64,000 nucleotides of DNA from Pseudomonadota bacterium (GCA_022560695.1 JADFSP010000003.1:62001-126000), one strand, 5' to 3'; counted from the stretch's first letter, positions 38,829 through 47,949 are shown. Notes: generated by a model not told the origin, from the letters alone. Translations and numbers: made by a program.

Positions 38829-39902
38829 ATGCCCGAATACACGCTTGTTTCCGAACGCGACGCGACAATCGCAGATCTCGACGCGTGCGACGTTCTCGGT
38901 GTCGATACCGAATTCATGCGTGAAAAAACTTTTTTTGCGCAACTTTGCCTCGTGCAGCTGGCAACACCTGAAGACATTTTCTGCGTTGACCCTCTGGCTG
39001 ATTTCGAAATGTCGTCGTTCTGGAGGAAAATCAGCGACAAGACCTGGGTTGTGCACTCGGCCCGGCAGGACATTGAGGTCGTGCATCAATCAGCCGGATG
39101 CATGCCACGCACACTGTTCGACACACAAATCGCAGCCGGTTTGCTCGGCTACGCGCCGCAGCTCGGTTATGCCGGACTGGTGAGCGAACTTTTTGGTGTC
39201 GAGATCGCCAAGTCACACACGCGCGCCGACTGGACACGAAGGCCCCTGTCCGAAGCGCTGCTGCAGTACGCGGCCGAGGATGTCGAGTATCTGCTGCCCG
39301 CATACGATGCACTCGCAGAGTCGCTTGATCACAAAGGCCGATTGAGCTGGGCGCAACAGGATTCGTCTTTGTTGCTCGATCCGGCCCTCTATCAAGTCGA
39401 TCCCCTGCGCGCGATCGAGAGGCTCAAGGGGGCCAGGAATCTTCGCGGCCGGTCGCGTACGGCTGCCGCGAATCTCGCAGGATGGCGCGAGTCCGAAGCG
39501 GTGCGGACGAACCGGCCACGGCAATGGGTACTCCGCGACAACGCACTTCTGGAACTCGCTAAAAGCCTGCCGTCGTCGACCGGCGATCTGGCGCGGATCG
39601 AGCAGTTGCCACCGCGGCTGATTAGACGGGCCGGCGACGAATTGCTCGCTCTCATTGCGGATTCAGCCGGCGAGCACGCCAATTTCCGACCACCGGCGCC
39701 TTCCAACGAGCAACACAAGATGCTACTGAAGTCGATGCAGTCCACGGTCGCAGAATGTGCGGATGATCTGGGCGTTGTCCCTGAAATCATCGCATCGAGG
39801 AAGGAATTATCGGCCGCTATCGTATCGGGTACGCGCGATTCGCGCGTGTTCTCGGGCTGGCGTAAAGAGCAGATCGGGGAGCGGTTGCTGCAATTGTTGT
39901 AG
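38829..39902 (+). CDS. rnd: Ribonuclease D
   Basis: RNase D is a 3'-5' exonuclease that trims tRNA precursors. The 357-residue protein has the DEDD exonuclease domain with DTEFMREKTFFAQLCLVQLA (Exo I), VVHSARQDIEVV (Exo II) and LQYAAEDVEYLLPAYDAL (Exo III, DEDDy type), followed by HRDC-type helical domains. Length is normal. Repeat copy C and the convergent adk gene follow directly. Confidence 0.95.
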   Translation: MPEYTLVSERDATIADLDACDVLGVDTEFMREKTFFAQLCLVQLATPEDIFCVDPLADFEMSSFWRKISDKTWVVHSARQDIEVVHQSAGCMPRTLFDTQIAAGLLGYAPQLGYAGLVSELFGVEIAKSHTRADWTRRPLSEALLQYAAEDVEYLLPAYDALAESLDHKGRLSWAQQDSSLLLDPALYQVDPLRAIERLKGARNLRGRSRTAAANLAGWRESEAVRTNRPRQWVLRDNALLELAKSLPSSTGDLARIEQLPPRLIRRAGDELLALIADSAGEHANFRPPAPSNEQHKMLLKSMQSTVAECADDLGVVPEIIASRKELSAAIVSGTRDSRVFSGWRKEQIGERLLQLL

Positions 39903-39915
39903 GACGGCTTCGATT

Positions 39916-39992
39916 AGGGGTCGAACCGAACTTTTCTTACGGCGATGCGGGGCAACGCCGACAACGCTCAAGAAAAGTTCGGTTCGACCCCT
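39916..39992. repeat. GGGGTCGAACC inverted repeat, copy C
   Basis: A perfect 23-base inverted repeat: the left arm at 39916-39938 contains GGGGTCGAACCGAACTTTTC and the right arm at 39970-39992 is its exact complement, with a 31-base spacer. It fills the gap between the convergent rnd and adk genes. The GTAGGACGGCTTCG just before it resembles the REP-like units near 16437. The core GGGGTCGAACCGNA is shared with copies A and B. Confidence 0.88.
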
Positions 39993-39997
39993 GATTA

Positions 39998-40639
39998 TCA
40001 GCCAATCGCCGACTGCAGCCGTGCGTGGACTTCGTCGATCGATCCTTCGGCGTCCACGGTTTTCAGACGATCGCGCTTGCGGTAGAACTCGATGACAGGC
40101 TCGGTCTGCCGTCGATAAACGTCGAGCCGGTTGCCGATTATTTCTTCGTTGTCGTCGTCACGCTGAATCAGTTCGCCGCCGGCCGCAGTGCATTCGTCGA
40201 TTTCTTCGGGCGCCGAGAAAAAGATATTCAGCAACTTCCCGGTCACTGAGCACGTTCGACGTCCGGTCAGACGCTTCATCAGGATGTCGAAATCGACGTC
40301 CATGAGTATTGCCGCATCCAGCGGTGCGCTGAGCTGGTCCAGCAATTCCTCGAAATCCTCGGCCTGCTGCCTGGTGCGCGGAAAACCGTCGAGTATGAAG
40401 CCATCACCCGCATCAGCCTGCGCCAGTCGCTCGCTGATGATGCCGAGCATGACGTCATCGGACACGAGATCGCCGGCATCCATGATCGTCCTGGCTTTAT
40501 GACCGAATCGAGTGCCTGCGGCAACGGCCTCTCGCAACATGTCGCCTGTCGAGATGTGCGGAACGTTCCGCTCGGCCATCAGCATTTTTGCTTGTGTGCC
40601 CTTGCCCGAGCCCGGTGCCCCCAGCAACACAATTCGCAT
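39998..40639 (-). CDS. adk: Adenylate kinase
   Basis: Adk balances ATP, ADP and AMP. The 213-residue protein has the P-loop GAPGSGKGTQAKML, the AMP-binding HISTGDMLRE, GFILDGFPRTRQQAEDF, and a long LID domain beginning GRRTC. The LID carries Cys in two of the four positions that bind zinc in Gram-positive enzymes (RRTCSVTG and DECTAAGG), so it looks like a half-decayed zinc LID rather than the His-Ser-Asp-Thr set of enterics. It is convergent with rnd. Start at the ATG at 40639. Confidence 0.97.
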   Translation of the reverse strand: MRIVLLGAPGSGKGTQAKMLMAERNVPHISTGDMLREAVAAGTRFGHKARTIMDAGDLVSDDVMLGIISERLAQADAGDGFILDGFPRTRQQAEDFEELLDQLSAPLDAAILMDVDFDILMKRLTGRRTCSVTGKLLNIFFSAPEEIDECTAAGGELIQRDDDNEEIIGNRLDVYRRQTEPVIEFYRKRDRLKTVDAEGSIDEVHARLQSAIG

Positions 40640-40820
40640 CAGTTCGCTCTCACTGCTTAACCCAATGACCCGGCCCGATGCTGATCGCCCGAACCGCGGC
40701 GAGGTACGCTACCGGCAATGGCCTGCGGCGTCAAACCAGTGCCTGCAATTCGGCGATGATCCTCCTATCGGATTCCGTTATGCTCAGGCGCCTTCAGTCA
40801 ACGCTCAGGGATTTCTGAAC

Positions 40821-42083
40821 ATGCCAGCAATGAATGCGTTTTATGCCCAGTCGGGAGGCGTAACCGCCGTCATCAATGCCAGCGCCTGCGGCGTCATTGA
40901 AACCGCCCGGAAACATCGCAAGCAAATAAAAAACGTATACGCCGGCCGCAACGGCATCATCGGCGCGTTAACCGAGGACATGATCGACACGAACAAAGAG
41001 TCGGCGCGCAACATCGCTGCACTAAAGCATACGCCCGGCGGCGCTTTTGGCTCGGCCCGTTATAAATTGGGGAGCATCGAAAGAAATCTCGCCGAATACG
41101 AGCGCCTGATAGAAGTATTCAAAGCGCACAATATCGGCTATTTCTTTTATAACGGCGGCAACGATTCGATGGATACAGCCCACAAGGTGTCGCAAGTCAG
41201 CAAGCGGATGGGATTTCCGGTCGCCTGTCTCGGCATTCCGAAAACCGTCGATAACGATCTGCCCATCACGGATAATTGTCCGGGGTTCGGCTCGGTCGCG
41301 AAGTACGTCGCGGTATCGACGCGTGAAGCGGCGCTGGATGTATTGTCAATGGCAAAGACGTCCACCAAGGTCTTCATCCTCGAAGTCATGGGACGACATG
41401 CCGGATGGATCGCCGCGGCGGGCGGGGTGGCCGGGAGTGCGCCCGGGGATGCACCGCACATCATCTTGTTTCCGGAAATACCCTTCAACAAGCGAGCCTT
41501 CCTCAAGCGTGTTCGCCATTGCGTGGAACAATACGGCTACTGCGTCATCGTGGTCAGCGAAGGCGCACGATATGCGAACAATCAGTTCCTCGCCGAGGTC
41601 GGAACACGCGATGCGTTCGGTCATGTGCAACTCGGTGGCGTTGCGCCCGTCGTTGCAAATATCGTGAGCGATAACCTCGGTTACAAATACCACTACGCTA
41701 TCGCCGACTATCTGCAGCGCTCGGCGCGGCATATTGCCTCTGCGGTCGACGTCGAGCAGGCCTATGCCGTCGGACGAGCAGCGGTGCGATTTGCGCTGCA
41801 GGGCAAGACCGCGATCATGCCGATCATCACGCGCGTCTCCGACAAACCTTACCGCTGGCGAATCGGCGAGGCACCCCTGTCCCGAATCGCCAACAGGGAA
41901 AAAATGCTGCCACGTCGCTACATCTCGAAAGACGGCTTCGGGATCACCGAAGCCGCGCGTCGGTATCTGCAACCGCTGATGCGCGGTGAGGATTATCCGC
42001 CATACATCAATGGCTTACCAGATTATGTATCGCTCAGGGGCGCTTCGGTTGCGCCCCTTTTGAAGAAAAAATTTGTGGTATGA
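40821..42083 (+). CDS. pfp: 6-phosphofructokinase, pyrophosphate-dependent type
   Basis: This enzyme phosphorylates fructose 6-phosphate, reversibly when PPi is the donor. The 420-residue protein has the PPi signature: the donor loop reads YNGGNDSMDT with Asp115 where ATP enzymes have Gly, and PKTVDNDLP with Lys141 as in PPi-PFKs. FILEVMGRHAGWIAAAGG and the C-terminal PPYINGLPDYVSL are as expected. An open frame continues upstream to 40512 across adk and is rejected; the ATG at 40821 fits. The next gene, hppA, encodes a PPi-driven proton pump. A strong hairpin-T-run terminator lies inside its last codons. Confidence 0.92.
   Translation: MPAMNAFYAQSGGVTAVINASACGVIETARKHRKQIKNVYAGRNGIIGALTEDMIDTNKESARNIAALKHTPGGAFGSARYKLGSIERNLAEYERLIEVFKAHNIGYFFYNGGNDSMDTAHKVSQVSKRMGFPVACLGIPKTVDNDLPITDNCPGFGSVAKYVAVSTREAALDVLSMAKTSTKVFILEVMGRHAGWIAAAGGVAGSAPGDAPHIILFPEIPFNKRAFLKRVRHCVEQYGYCVIVVSEGARYANNQFLAEVGTRDAFGHVQLGGVAPVVANIVSDNLGYKYHYAIADYLQRSARHIASAVDVEQAYAVGRAAVRFALQGKTAIMPIITRVSDKPYRWRIGEAPLSRIANREKMLPRRYISKDGFGITEAARRYLQPLMRGEDYPPYINGLPDYVSLRGASVAPLLKKKFVV
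42036..42061 (+). terminator. Rho-independent terminator inside the end of pfp
   Basis: AGGGGCGC (42036-42043) pairs perfectly with GCGCCCCT (42051-42058) across a seven-base TTCGGTT loop and runs into TTTT (42058-42061). It is a good intrinsic terminator by sequence, yet it lies before the pfp stop codon at 42081, encoding part of LRGASVAPLL. A translating ribosome would mask it. Confidence 0.65.
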
Positions 42084-42084
42084 T
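42076..42084 (+). promoter_or_regulatory. Extended -10 promoter for hppA
   Basis: TGGTATGAT at 42076-42084 is an extended -10 element (TGn then TATGAT), overlapping the pfp stop codon. The bases that follow, GCGCGCC, make a GC-rich discriminator typical of promoters under stringent control. No good -35 is present, as expected with an extended -10. It would give hppA a leader of about 265 bases. Confidence 0.5.
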
Positions 42085-42091
42085 GCGCGCC

Positions 42092-42355
42092 GGTTGCGAG
42101 GGGACAATTTCGAATCGACCCGGGTAATCAGCCAGGGAGGAACCCACAACCAACCGCAAGGAACCAACAATAGCGCCGCGGCCATCCGACTTTCGGTGAA
42201 GCGCACGTACGGTCGCAACAACAGCACGGGTTGTCGTGGCAGTTCGCCACCATGGTTCAACTTGAATTCCGAGCTTTGCCTGCCCATCGGCACCGTGTTT
42301 TGCCGTGTAGCCCGCATCGTTCGATCTGTTCGTTTATATGTCGGGAGACAATCTG
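42092..42355 (+). other. Long unassigned leader of hppA
   Basis: About 265 bases separate the candidate promoter from hppA, with no gene I can support. Short stems can be drawn, such as CCGA-CTT-TCGG and ACAAC...GTTGT, but I could not derive a convincing overall fold, nor match a known riboswitch. The purine-rich AGCCAGGGAGGAACCC segment near 42130 looks like a ribosome-binding site but is followed by no sensible frame. Confidence 0.4.
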
Positions 42356-44395
42356 ATGATCAATGAGTTGACCCTGTGGATCTCCATCGGTGCGGGCGCA
42401 GTCGCCTTGCTGTTTGGAGCGATTTCGACACAGTGGATTCTCAAGCAACCGGCCGGCAACGAGCGGATGCAGCAAATTGCCAAGGCGATTCAGGAAGGCG
42501 CTGGCGCTTACATGAACCGCCAGTATTTTACGATTGGCATTGTCGGCGCCGTGCTGTTCGTGATCCTTCTCTGGGCTCTGGGCTGGCACACTGCGATCGG
42601 TTTTGCGATCGGCGCCACACTTTCGGCGCTGGCCGGCTACATCGGCATGTTCGTATCGGTGCGCGCTAACGTTCGCACGGCCGAAGCCGCCACCAAGGGC
42701 ATCAATGCCGCGCTGAACGTCGCATTCCGCGGCGGCGCGATCACGGGTCTGCTGGTTGTCGGCCTGGGTCTGCTCGGCGTAGCGGGCTACTTCCTGGTGT
42801 TGATCCGAATCGGCGTCGCGACGGACGATGCAATTCACGCACTCGTCGGCCTTGCCTTCGGCGGGTCGCTGATATCGATCTTTGCCCGGCTTGGCGGCGG
42901 TATCTTTACGAAGGGCGCCGACGTCGGCGCCGACCTCGTCGGCAAAGTCGAGGCCGGAATTCCCGAGGACGATCCACGTAACCCGGCCGTCATCGCCGAC
43001 AACGTCGGGGACAACGTCGGGGATTGTGCCGGTATGGCCGCCGACCTTTTCGAGACCTACGCGGTCACGATCATCGCGACGATGCTGCTTGGTACCCTCG
43101 TGGCGGCTCAATACGGATCTGCCGCCATTGTCTATCCGCTGATGCTGGGCGCCGTATCGATCGTTGCATCGATCATCGGCACGTTTTTCGTCAAGACGTC
43201 CGACGGCGGCAAGATCATGGGGGCACTGTACAAGGGCCTGTTTGTGGCCGGTGGTCTGGCCGCGATCGCATTCTATTTCGTGACCAACTCGATGCTGGCG
43301 GACAGTGGCCAGGCCAGCGCGATTTTCGGCTCCGCCCTGATCGGCCTGGGCCTGACAGCGGCAATGGTCGTCATCACCGAGTACTACACGGGAACGGACT
43401 ACAAGCCCGTCAGGACGATCGCCAACGCATCGCTGACCGGCGCTGCGACCAATATCATCGCGGGCCTCGGCATCTCGATGAAAGCGACGGCACTGCCGGT
43501 TCTCGCGGTTTGCCTGAGTATCTGGGGCGCGTTCGAACTGGCGCCCGCCGGTGATTCACTGGCCGGCCTTTACAATATCGCCATTGCCGCGACGACAATG
43601 CTGTCGATGACCGGTGTGATTGTTGCGCTTGATGCGTTCGGACCGATCACCGACAACGCCGGCGGCATCGCCGAAATGGCGGACTTGCCGGCAGATGTTC
43701 GCAAGATTACCGACCAGCTCGACGCGGTCGGCAACACCACCAAAGCCGTCACCAAGGGCTATGCGATCGGCTCGGCCGGGCTGGCCGCGCTGGTGCTCTT
43801 CGCCGACTACACGCACGCACTCGAGGCGGCAAACAAGGCCGCCGTGTTTCTGCTCAACGATCACATGGTCATCATCGGTCTCTTCATCGGCGGCCTCGTG
43901 CCGTTCCTGTTCAGCGCGATGGCGATGGAAGCTGTCGGCCGGGCGGCCGGTTCGGTGGTCACCGAGGTGCGGCGTCAGTTCAGGGAAATCCCCGGCATCA
44001 TGGAAGGCACGGCCAAGCCTGACTACAACCGAGCCGTAGACCTGCTGACGAAGGCAGCGATCAAGGAAATGATCGTGCCGTCGCTGCTACCGATTCTCGT
44101 GCCGCTGGCCGTCGGCTTGCTGCTCGGTCCGCAGGCCCTCGGCGGCCTGTTGCTCGGCACGATCGTCACAGGCCTGTTCCTCGCCATCTCGATGACGACC
44201 GGCGGTGGCGCCTGGGACAATGCCAAGAAATTCATCGAAGACGGTAACTGTGGCGGCAAAGGCTCGGACGCTCACAAAGCCGCTGTCACGGGCGACACCG
44301 TTGGCGATCCGTACAAGGATACAGCCGGCCCGGCGATCAACCCGTTGATCAAGATCATCAACATCGTGGCCCTGCTGATGGTTCCACTGATTTAG
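42356..44395 (+). CDS. hppA: Membrane-bound H+-translocating pyrophosphatase, K+-independent type
   Basis: HppA couples hydrolysis of PPi to proton transport across the inner membrane. The 679-residue protein has some 16 hydrophobic helices and the conserved catalytic loops [20 protein letters not shown] and [20 protein letters not shown]. The segment [15 protein letters not shown] has Lys463, with Thr466 three residues on; these mark the K+-independent class, where the K+-dependent class has Ala and Gly. The ATG at 42356 is chosen because GGGAGA lies eight bases before it; the ATG at 42338 has no such site. It follows pfp, so both genes draw on the PPi pool. Confidence 0.95.
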   Translation: MINELTLWISIGAGAVALLFGAISTQWILKQPAGNERMQQIAKAIQEGAGAYMNRQYFTIGIVGAVLFVILLWALGWHTAIGFAIGATLSALAGYIGMFVSVRANVRTAEAATKGINAALNVAFRGGAITGLLVVGLGLLGVAGYFLVLIRIGVATDDAIHALVGLAFGGSLISIFARLGGGIFTKGADVGADLVGKVEAGIPEDDPRNPAVIADNVGDNVGDCAGMAADLFETYAVTIIATMLLGTLVAAQYGSAAIVYPLMLGAVSIVASIIGTFFVKTSDGGKIMGALYKGLFVAGGLAAIAFYFVTNSMLADSGQASAIFGSALIGLGLTAAMVVITEYYTGTDYKPVRTIANASLTGAATNIIAGLGISMKATALPVLAVCLSIWGAFELAPAGDSLAGLYNIAIAATTMLSMTGVIVALDAFGPITDNAGGIAEMADLPADVRKITDQLDAVGNTTKAVTKGYAIGSAGLAALVLFADYTHALEAANKAAVFLLNDHMVIIGLFIGGLVPFLFSAMAMEAVGRAAGSVVTEVRRQFREIPGIMEGTAKPDYNRAVDLLTKAAIKEMIVPSLLPILVPLAVGLLLGPQALGGLLLGTIVTGLFLAISMTTGGGAWDNAKKFIEDGNCGGKGSDAHKAAVTGDTVGDPYKDTAGPAINPLIKIINIVALLMVPLI

Positions 44396-44426
44396 TGTCC
44401 TGTCCCGTAAGTTCACATGATTTCAG

Positions 44427-46763
44427 CTAGGATTTTGTCGGACTTAGTATGCGGTAGTTGCCGGTCGTGGGAGTGCCGAGCGACATCGGTGACTCGACGA
44501 AATGACCCTGCATGAAATCGACGCCGATTTCGCGCAGCCAGTCGAAATCCTCCTGATGCTCGACTTGCTCGGCGACGACACGAAAGTGCATCGTCCGCGC
44601 CAGCTTGATCATCGCCGCGACCATTTCCTGGTTGACCCGGTCGGACTGCAGGTTACGTGTGTAAGTGCCGTCGATCTTCAGATAGTCGATCGGCAGATGC
44701 TTGAGACTGGAGAAGGAACCGAGACCACTGCCGAAATCGTCCAGTGAGAATTCGCAGCCAATGCCGTGCAGGACTTCGATGAATCGCTGTGCTTGCTGAA
44801 TGTTTGAGAGGATTGCTCCCTCGGTCACTTCAAAACAAATCGACGCCGGTTTGACGGCACTGCGATCGAGCGCATCGACGACAAACCCCAGGAAGCCCTC
44901 ATCGGCGAGCGTTTGACCGGAGATGTTGATCGCACAACTGCGACCTCCCGGTAGTCTGATCTCACCGCCGGATATTGCGGCCAACGTGGCATTCACGACC
45001 CAGCGGTCGATTTGCGGCATAAGTTGATAGCGTTCCGCCGGTTGCAGGAACTCGGCGGTATCCTCATTTGAGCGGCGGACACCCGGCAGGCGAATCAAGA
45101 CTTCCACGGCAGGGCCACGGTCGGCGCCGCTGGCCATTGCTATGATGGGTTGCACAGCGAGCGCGAATCCGTTTTCGTGCAGCGCTGCCTGCAATTCACG
45201 CAGCCACTCGATGTCACCGCGTTCCCGCGCCAGCGCCTCATCGCGTGCCGAGTAAACATGCACCTGCCCCCTGCCCTCTTGTTTGGCAACGTAGCAAGCC
45301 GAATCGGCGGCACCCATCACGTCCTGCACCTTGCCGCTGACGTGGCTGATTTCGACGAGGCCGATCGATATGCCGATATTGAAAATCTTGTCCTTCCAGA
45401 CGAAGCGATAATCGGCGATAGCGTTGCAGACATCGGTGGCGATCTGTCGCGCCTTTTCGATCGGGCATCCCACCAGCAGGGCGCCGAATTCATCGCCGCC
45501 CAGGCGTCCGACAAAATCCGAATCACGCACCTGCTCTCTGATCAGCGCGGCGATCTCGCGCAGCATATCGTCACCGGCGAGATGCCCACAACTGTCGTTG
45601 ACTGCCTTGAAGCGATCGAGGTCCATGTAAAAGAGCATGTGCACGGCCTCCTCGGCCTGCGCCGACTCCATGGCCTCGACAAGCCGTCGCTCGAATTCGC
45701 GGCGATTGATCAACCCGGTGAGCGGGTCGTGCGTCGCCTGATAGCTCATCTTGCGCGTCAGTCCGCGTAACTCGCTGACATCATGAATAACGACGACGGT
45801 ACCGATAATACTGTTGCCAGGTCCTCGTATCGGTGACGCCGTGATTTCGACGGAATGTTCCTGCCGGCCTTCCCGATTGATCATGAGGGCCCGGCGTCCC
45901 ATGTTGACGCGGCGGCGCATTTCCAGGCAACGATCGACCGGGTCACCAAGTGGGCGCCGGTCAATGTCATCGACCAGTACAAACAGCTCGCCGGTCTTGC
46001 GTCCTGACGCATCGTCACGACTCGTACCGACCAGGGACTCCGCGGCACGATTCATGTAATCGACACGACCGGTGCTGTCGGTCGTTATGACACCTTCGGA
46101 TATCGACTCCAGCGTGTATTGCGCCTGGCGTTTACTGCGCGTCAGGGATACTTCGAGACTCTTGCGGTGACTGATATCGCGCGCCACGGTGAGAATTGCG
46201 GTGCGCCCGTGAAACTGGATAGCGGAGCTCTGCGCCTCCACCCACAATCCGGACTGGTCGCCATTGATCAGTTGAATCTCAAGACTTCGCGGCACTTTTT
46301 CACCCGCCAGTCGCTTCACCGTGGTCTTGCGAAACAGCGCGCGATACGCCGGTTTGACAAGATCGGCAATATCGCGGCCGACCAGCTGTGCCGCCTCGAG
46401 ACCAATCAATGCAGCCGCCGCCTCATTGGCCAGCAAGATTTTCTCTTTGTGCACCATGACTATCTCGGGCAGCGTGCGAGTGAAGTCCTTGAACAGCTGG
46501 TCACGACCCTGAATTTGATCGTCACGCTCGGAGATCGCGTCGAAAAGCCGGTTGACCGTGTGCGCCAGCGCCGCGGTCTCGGGGTTCTCAGGGACCGTTA
46601 TGCGGCGGCCGACAGATGCATCGCGTGACGTTTGAAGCATGTCTGTGTTCAGGGATGTCACTTGGCGCAGCAGGCGCCTCTTGCCGACCCAAAGCACGAA
46701 CAAGAGCACGCTGGCCAGCAGCGACAACAACGACAGCGCGATGATGATGTGAAAAGACGACAT
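44427..46763 (-). CDS. PAS-GGDEF-EAL cyclic-di-GMP signalling protein
   Basis: This is a membrane-anchored protein that may make and/or degrade cyclic-di-GMP. The 778 residues comprise an N-terminal membrane helix (about 6-27), PAS-like sensor domains at about 90-205 and 210-335, a GGDEF domain with an intact GGDEF (422-426) and an RxxD inhibitory site (RDSD, 413-416), and an EAL domain. In the latter the signature reads EVL (554-556) but Asn613, Glu645, DDFGSG (675-680), Lys696, Glu732 and Gln752 are kept, so phosphodiesterase activity is plausible. Which activity dominates is not predictable. It stands alone, convergent with hppA. Confidence 0.93.
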   Translation of the reverse strand: MSSFHIIIALSLLSLLASVLLFVLWVGKRRLLRQVTSLNTDMLQTSRDASVGRRITVPENPETAALAHTVNRLFDAISERDDQIQGRDQLFKDFTRTLPEIVMVHKEKILLANEAAAALIGLEAAQLVGRDIADLVKPAYRALFRKTTVKRLAGEKVPRSLEIQLINGDQSGLWVEAQSSAIQFHGRTAILTVARDISHRKSLEVSLTRSKRQAQYTLESISEGVITTDSTGRVDYMNRAAESLVGTSRDDASGRKTGELFVLVDDIDRRPLGDPVDRCLEMRRRVNMGRRALMINREGRQEHSVEITASPIRGPGNSIIGTVVVIHDVSELRGLTRKMSYQATHDPLTGLINRREFERRLVEAMESAQAEEAVHMLFYMDLDRFKAVNDSCGHLAGDDMLREIAALIREQVRDSDFVGRLGGDEFGALLVGCPIEKARQIATDVCNAIADYRFVWKDKIFNIGISIGLVEISHVSGKVQDVMGAADSACYVAKQEGRGQVHVYSARDEALARERGDIEWLRELQAALHENGFALAVQPIIAMASGADRGPAVEVLIRLPGVRRSNEDTAEFLQPAERYQLMPQIDRWVVNATLAAISGGEIRLPGGRSCAINISGQTLADEGFLGFVVDALDRSAVKPASICFEVTEGAILSNIQQAQRFIEVLHGIGCEFSLDDFGSGLGSFSSLKHLPIDYLKIDGTYTRNLQSDRVNQEMVAAMIKLARTMHFRVVAEQVEHQEDFDWLREIGVDFMQGHFVESPMSLGTPTTGNYRILSPTKS

Positions 46764-47116
46764 TCAGCGGCCAATTTCCAGCATTGAGCGCCCGAGCGCA
46801 ATTGCGTCAGTCACCTGGCGCGTCGAGTTTATTGATGACTGTCTGTTACGCATGTCCCGGCTGTCTCGCAAATGCTGCCGCACAATGATCATTTGTTATT
46901 ATTGGTCGCCCGATGGTCATCTCCATTGCCGGAGACTTTAGGTGAAAGAGCCTTGCGACCACGCAACGGTAAGCATATCCCAGCGACTATGACACGCTGC
47001 TGCGATTCACCATAATTCCGGTGTCGTTGTCGAAAATTGCGACAGGACAATATGGTACGGCATCTGCAATTGCCTGTTTTTTTAGTATTTTGAATCATTT
47101 ACGAGAAAACCCGACA
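46764..47116. other. Divergent intergenic region between the GGDEF-EAL gene and pcm
   Basis: About 350 bases with no gene I can support. It contains a compact three-stem element at 46904-46960 (listed separately) and an AATGATCATT palindrome at 46884-46893. A weak plus-strand promoter pair, TTGTCG (47027-47032) and TATGGT (47051-47056), may serve pcm. The bases just before pcm are AT-rich with GAGAAA as a possible ribosome-binding site. Confidence 0.5.
46904..46966 (+). ncRNA. Candidate three-stem cis-regulatory RNA upstream of pcm
   Basis: GGTCGC (46904-46909) pairs with GCGACC (46955-46960). Enclosed are TCTCC/GGAGA (46920-46924 with 46931-46935) and CTTT/AAAG (46936-46939 with 46945-46948), which abut and could stack. 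Downstream, TTGCG-ACCA-CGCAA (46953-46966) forms an alternative hairpin that uses the same bases as the closing stem, so the two folds exclude each other, as in a switch. The orientation toward pcm is preferred for that reason, but the opposite strand leads to a GGDEF-EAL gene. It does not match the cyclic-di-GMP riboswitch consensus. Confidence 0.35.
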
Positions 47117-47767
47117 ATGAATACTGAGTTTGCGCGTCAACAGATGGTCAATCAGCAGGTACGTGCCTGGAATGTCCTCGATGCCACCGTACTGCAGGTG
47201 ATCTCGACGGTGCCTCGCGAGCGTTTTGTTCCGGCCGGCTTCGAGGCGCTGGCATTCGCCGATACCCAGATACCGATCGGGCATGGGCAGTCAATGATGA
47301 CACCGACGGTGGAGGGTCGTTTGCTGCAGGCGCTCGGACTCAGGCGGAGTGACAATGTCCTGGAAATCGGCACCGGCACCGGCTTCCTGACCGCCTGTCT
47401 CGCCAGCCTCGCCGCGTCTGTCACGAGTGTGGACATCCATGACGAATTTTTGCGCACGGCTGCCCGGCACCTCGAGGATATCGGCATCGAAAATGTCGAT
47501 CTTGTTACGATGGACGCGACGCAGGAGCTGCCAAAAGATCATTACGATGCAATCGCGGTGACAGGTTCGATCCAGACATTCGATCCGCGCTATGTTGAGG
47601 CACTGCGTCCGGGTGGGCGGCTGTTCGTTATCGTCGGGGACGCGCCCGCCATGGACGCGCGCCTGATTTGTCGCACCGGTGACAATGACTGGCGCAGCGA
47701 AACCCTTTTCGAAACGAATCTGACCCCAATTTTGCACGGTGCGCTGCCACCGCAATTTTCCTTCTAG
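47117..47767 (+). CDS. pcm: Protein-L-isoaspartate O-methyltransferase family protein
   Basis: The PIMT family uses S-adenosylmethionine to methylate isoaspartyl residues in damaged proteins. The 216-residue product has MTPTVEGRLLQALGLR and the SAM-binding motif VLEIGTGTGFLTACLA, then SVDIHDEFLRTA, and the substrate-side segment DAIAVTGSIQ. It is the type often found just upstream of tolC in gammaproteobacteria, and a TolC-family gene follows here. The ATG at 47117 begins the family fold; the frame is open upstream to 47021 without resemblance. Whether it still repairs isoaspartate is inferred. Confidence 0.88.
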   Translation: MNTEFARQQMVNQQVRAWNVLDATVLQVISTVPRERFVPAGFEALAFADTQIPIGHGQSMMTPTVEGRLLQALGLRRSDNVLEIGTGTGFLTACLASLAASVTSVDIHDEFLRTAARHLEDIGIENVDLVTMDATQELPKDHYDAIAVTGSIQTFDPRYVEALRPGGRLFVIVGDAPAMDARLICRTGDNDWRSETLFETNLTPILHGALPPQFSF

Positions 47768-47949
47768 TCTGGAAACAACTCGTCGGTGACGGAAACCACT
47801 TTGACACTTGCAGCATCTATACAATGGCCGCCGGACGATACGACGGCGGCGAAACCCGGACCGATGGCGCGGCCATGCGGGCGAACTTTGGCAGCTGCCG
47901 GACGTCCGACCGCCGTGGGAGATCGATATCGCGATCACTGACGACACGC

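Noticed and set aside
42338..42340. ATG at 42338 as the hppA start
   Set aside because: It lacks a ribosome-binding site, while the ATG at 42356 has GGGAGA at the right distance.
46880..46980. Cyclic-di-GMP (GEMM) riboswitch ahead of the GGDEF-EAL gene
   Set aside because: Fragments such as CGCAAGG on minus recall it, but the tetraloop stem and the conserved receptor bases are missing.
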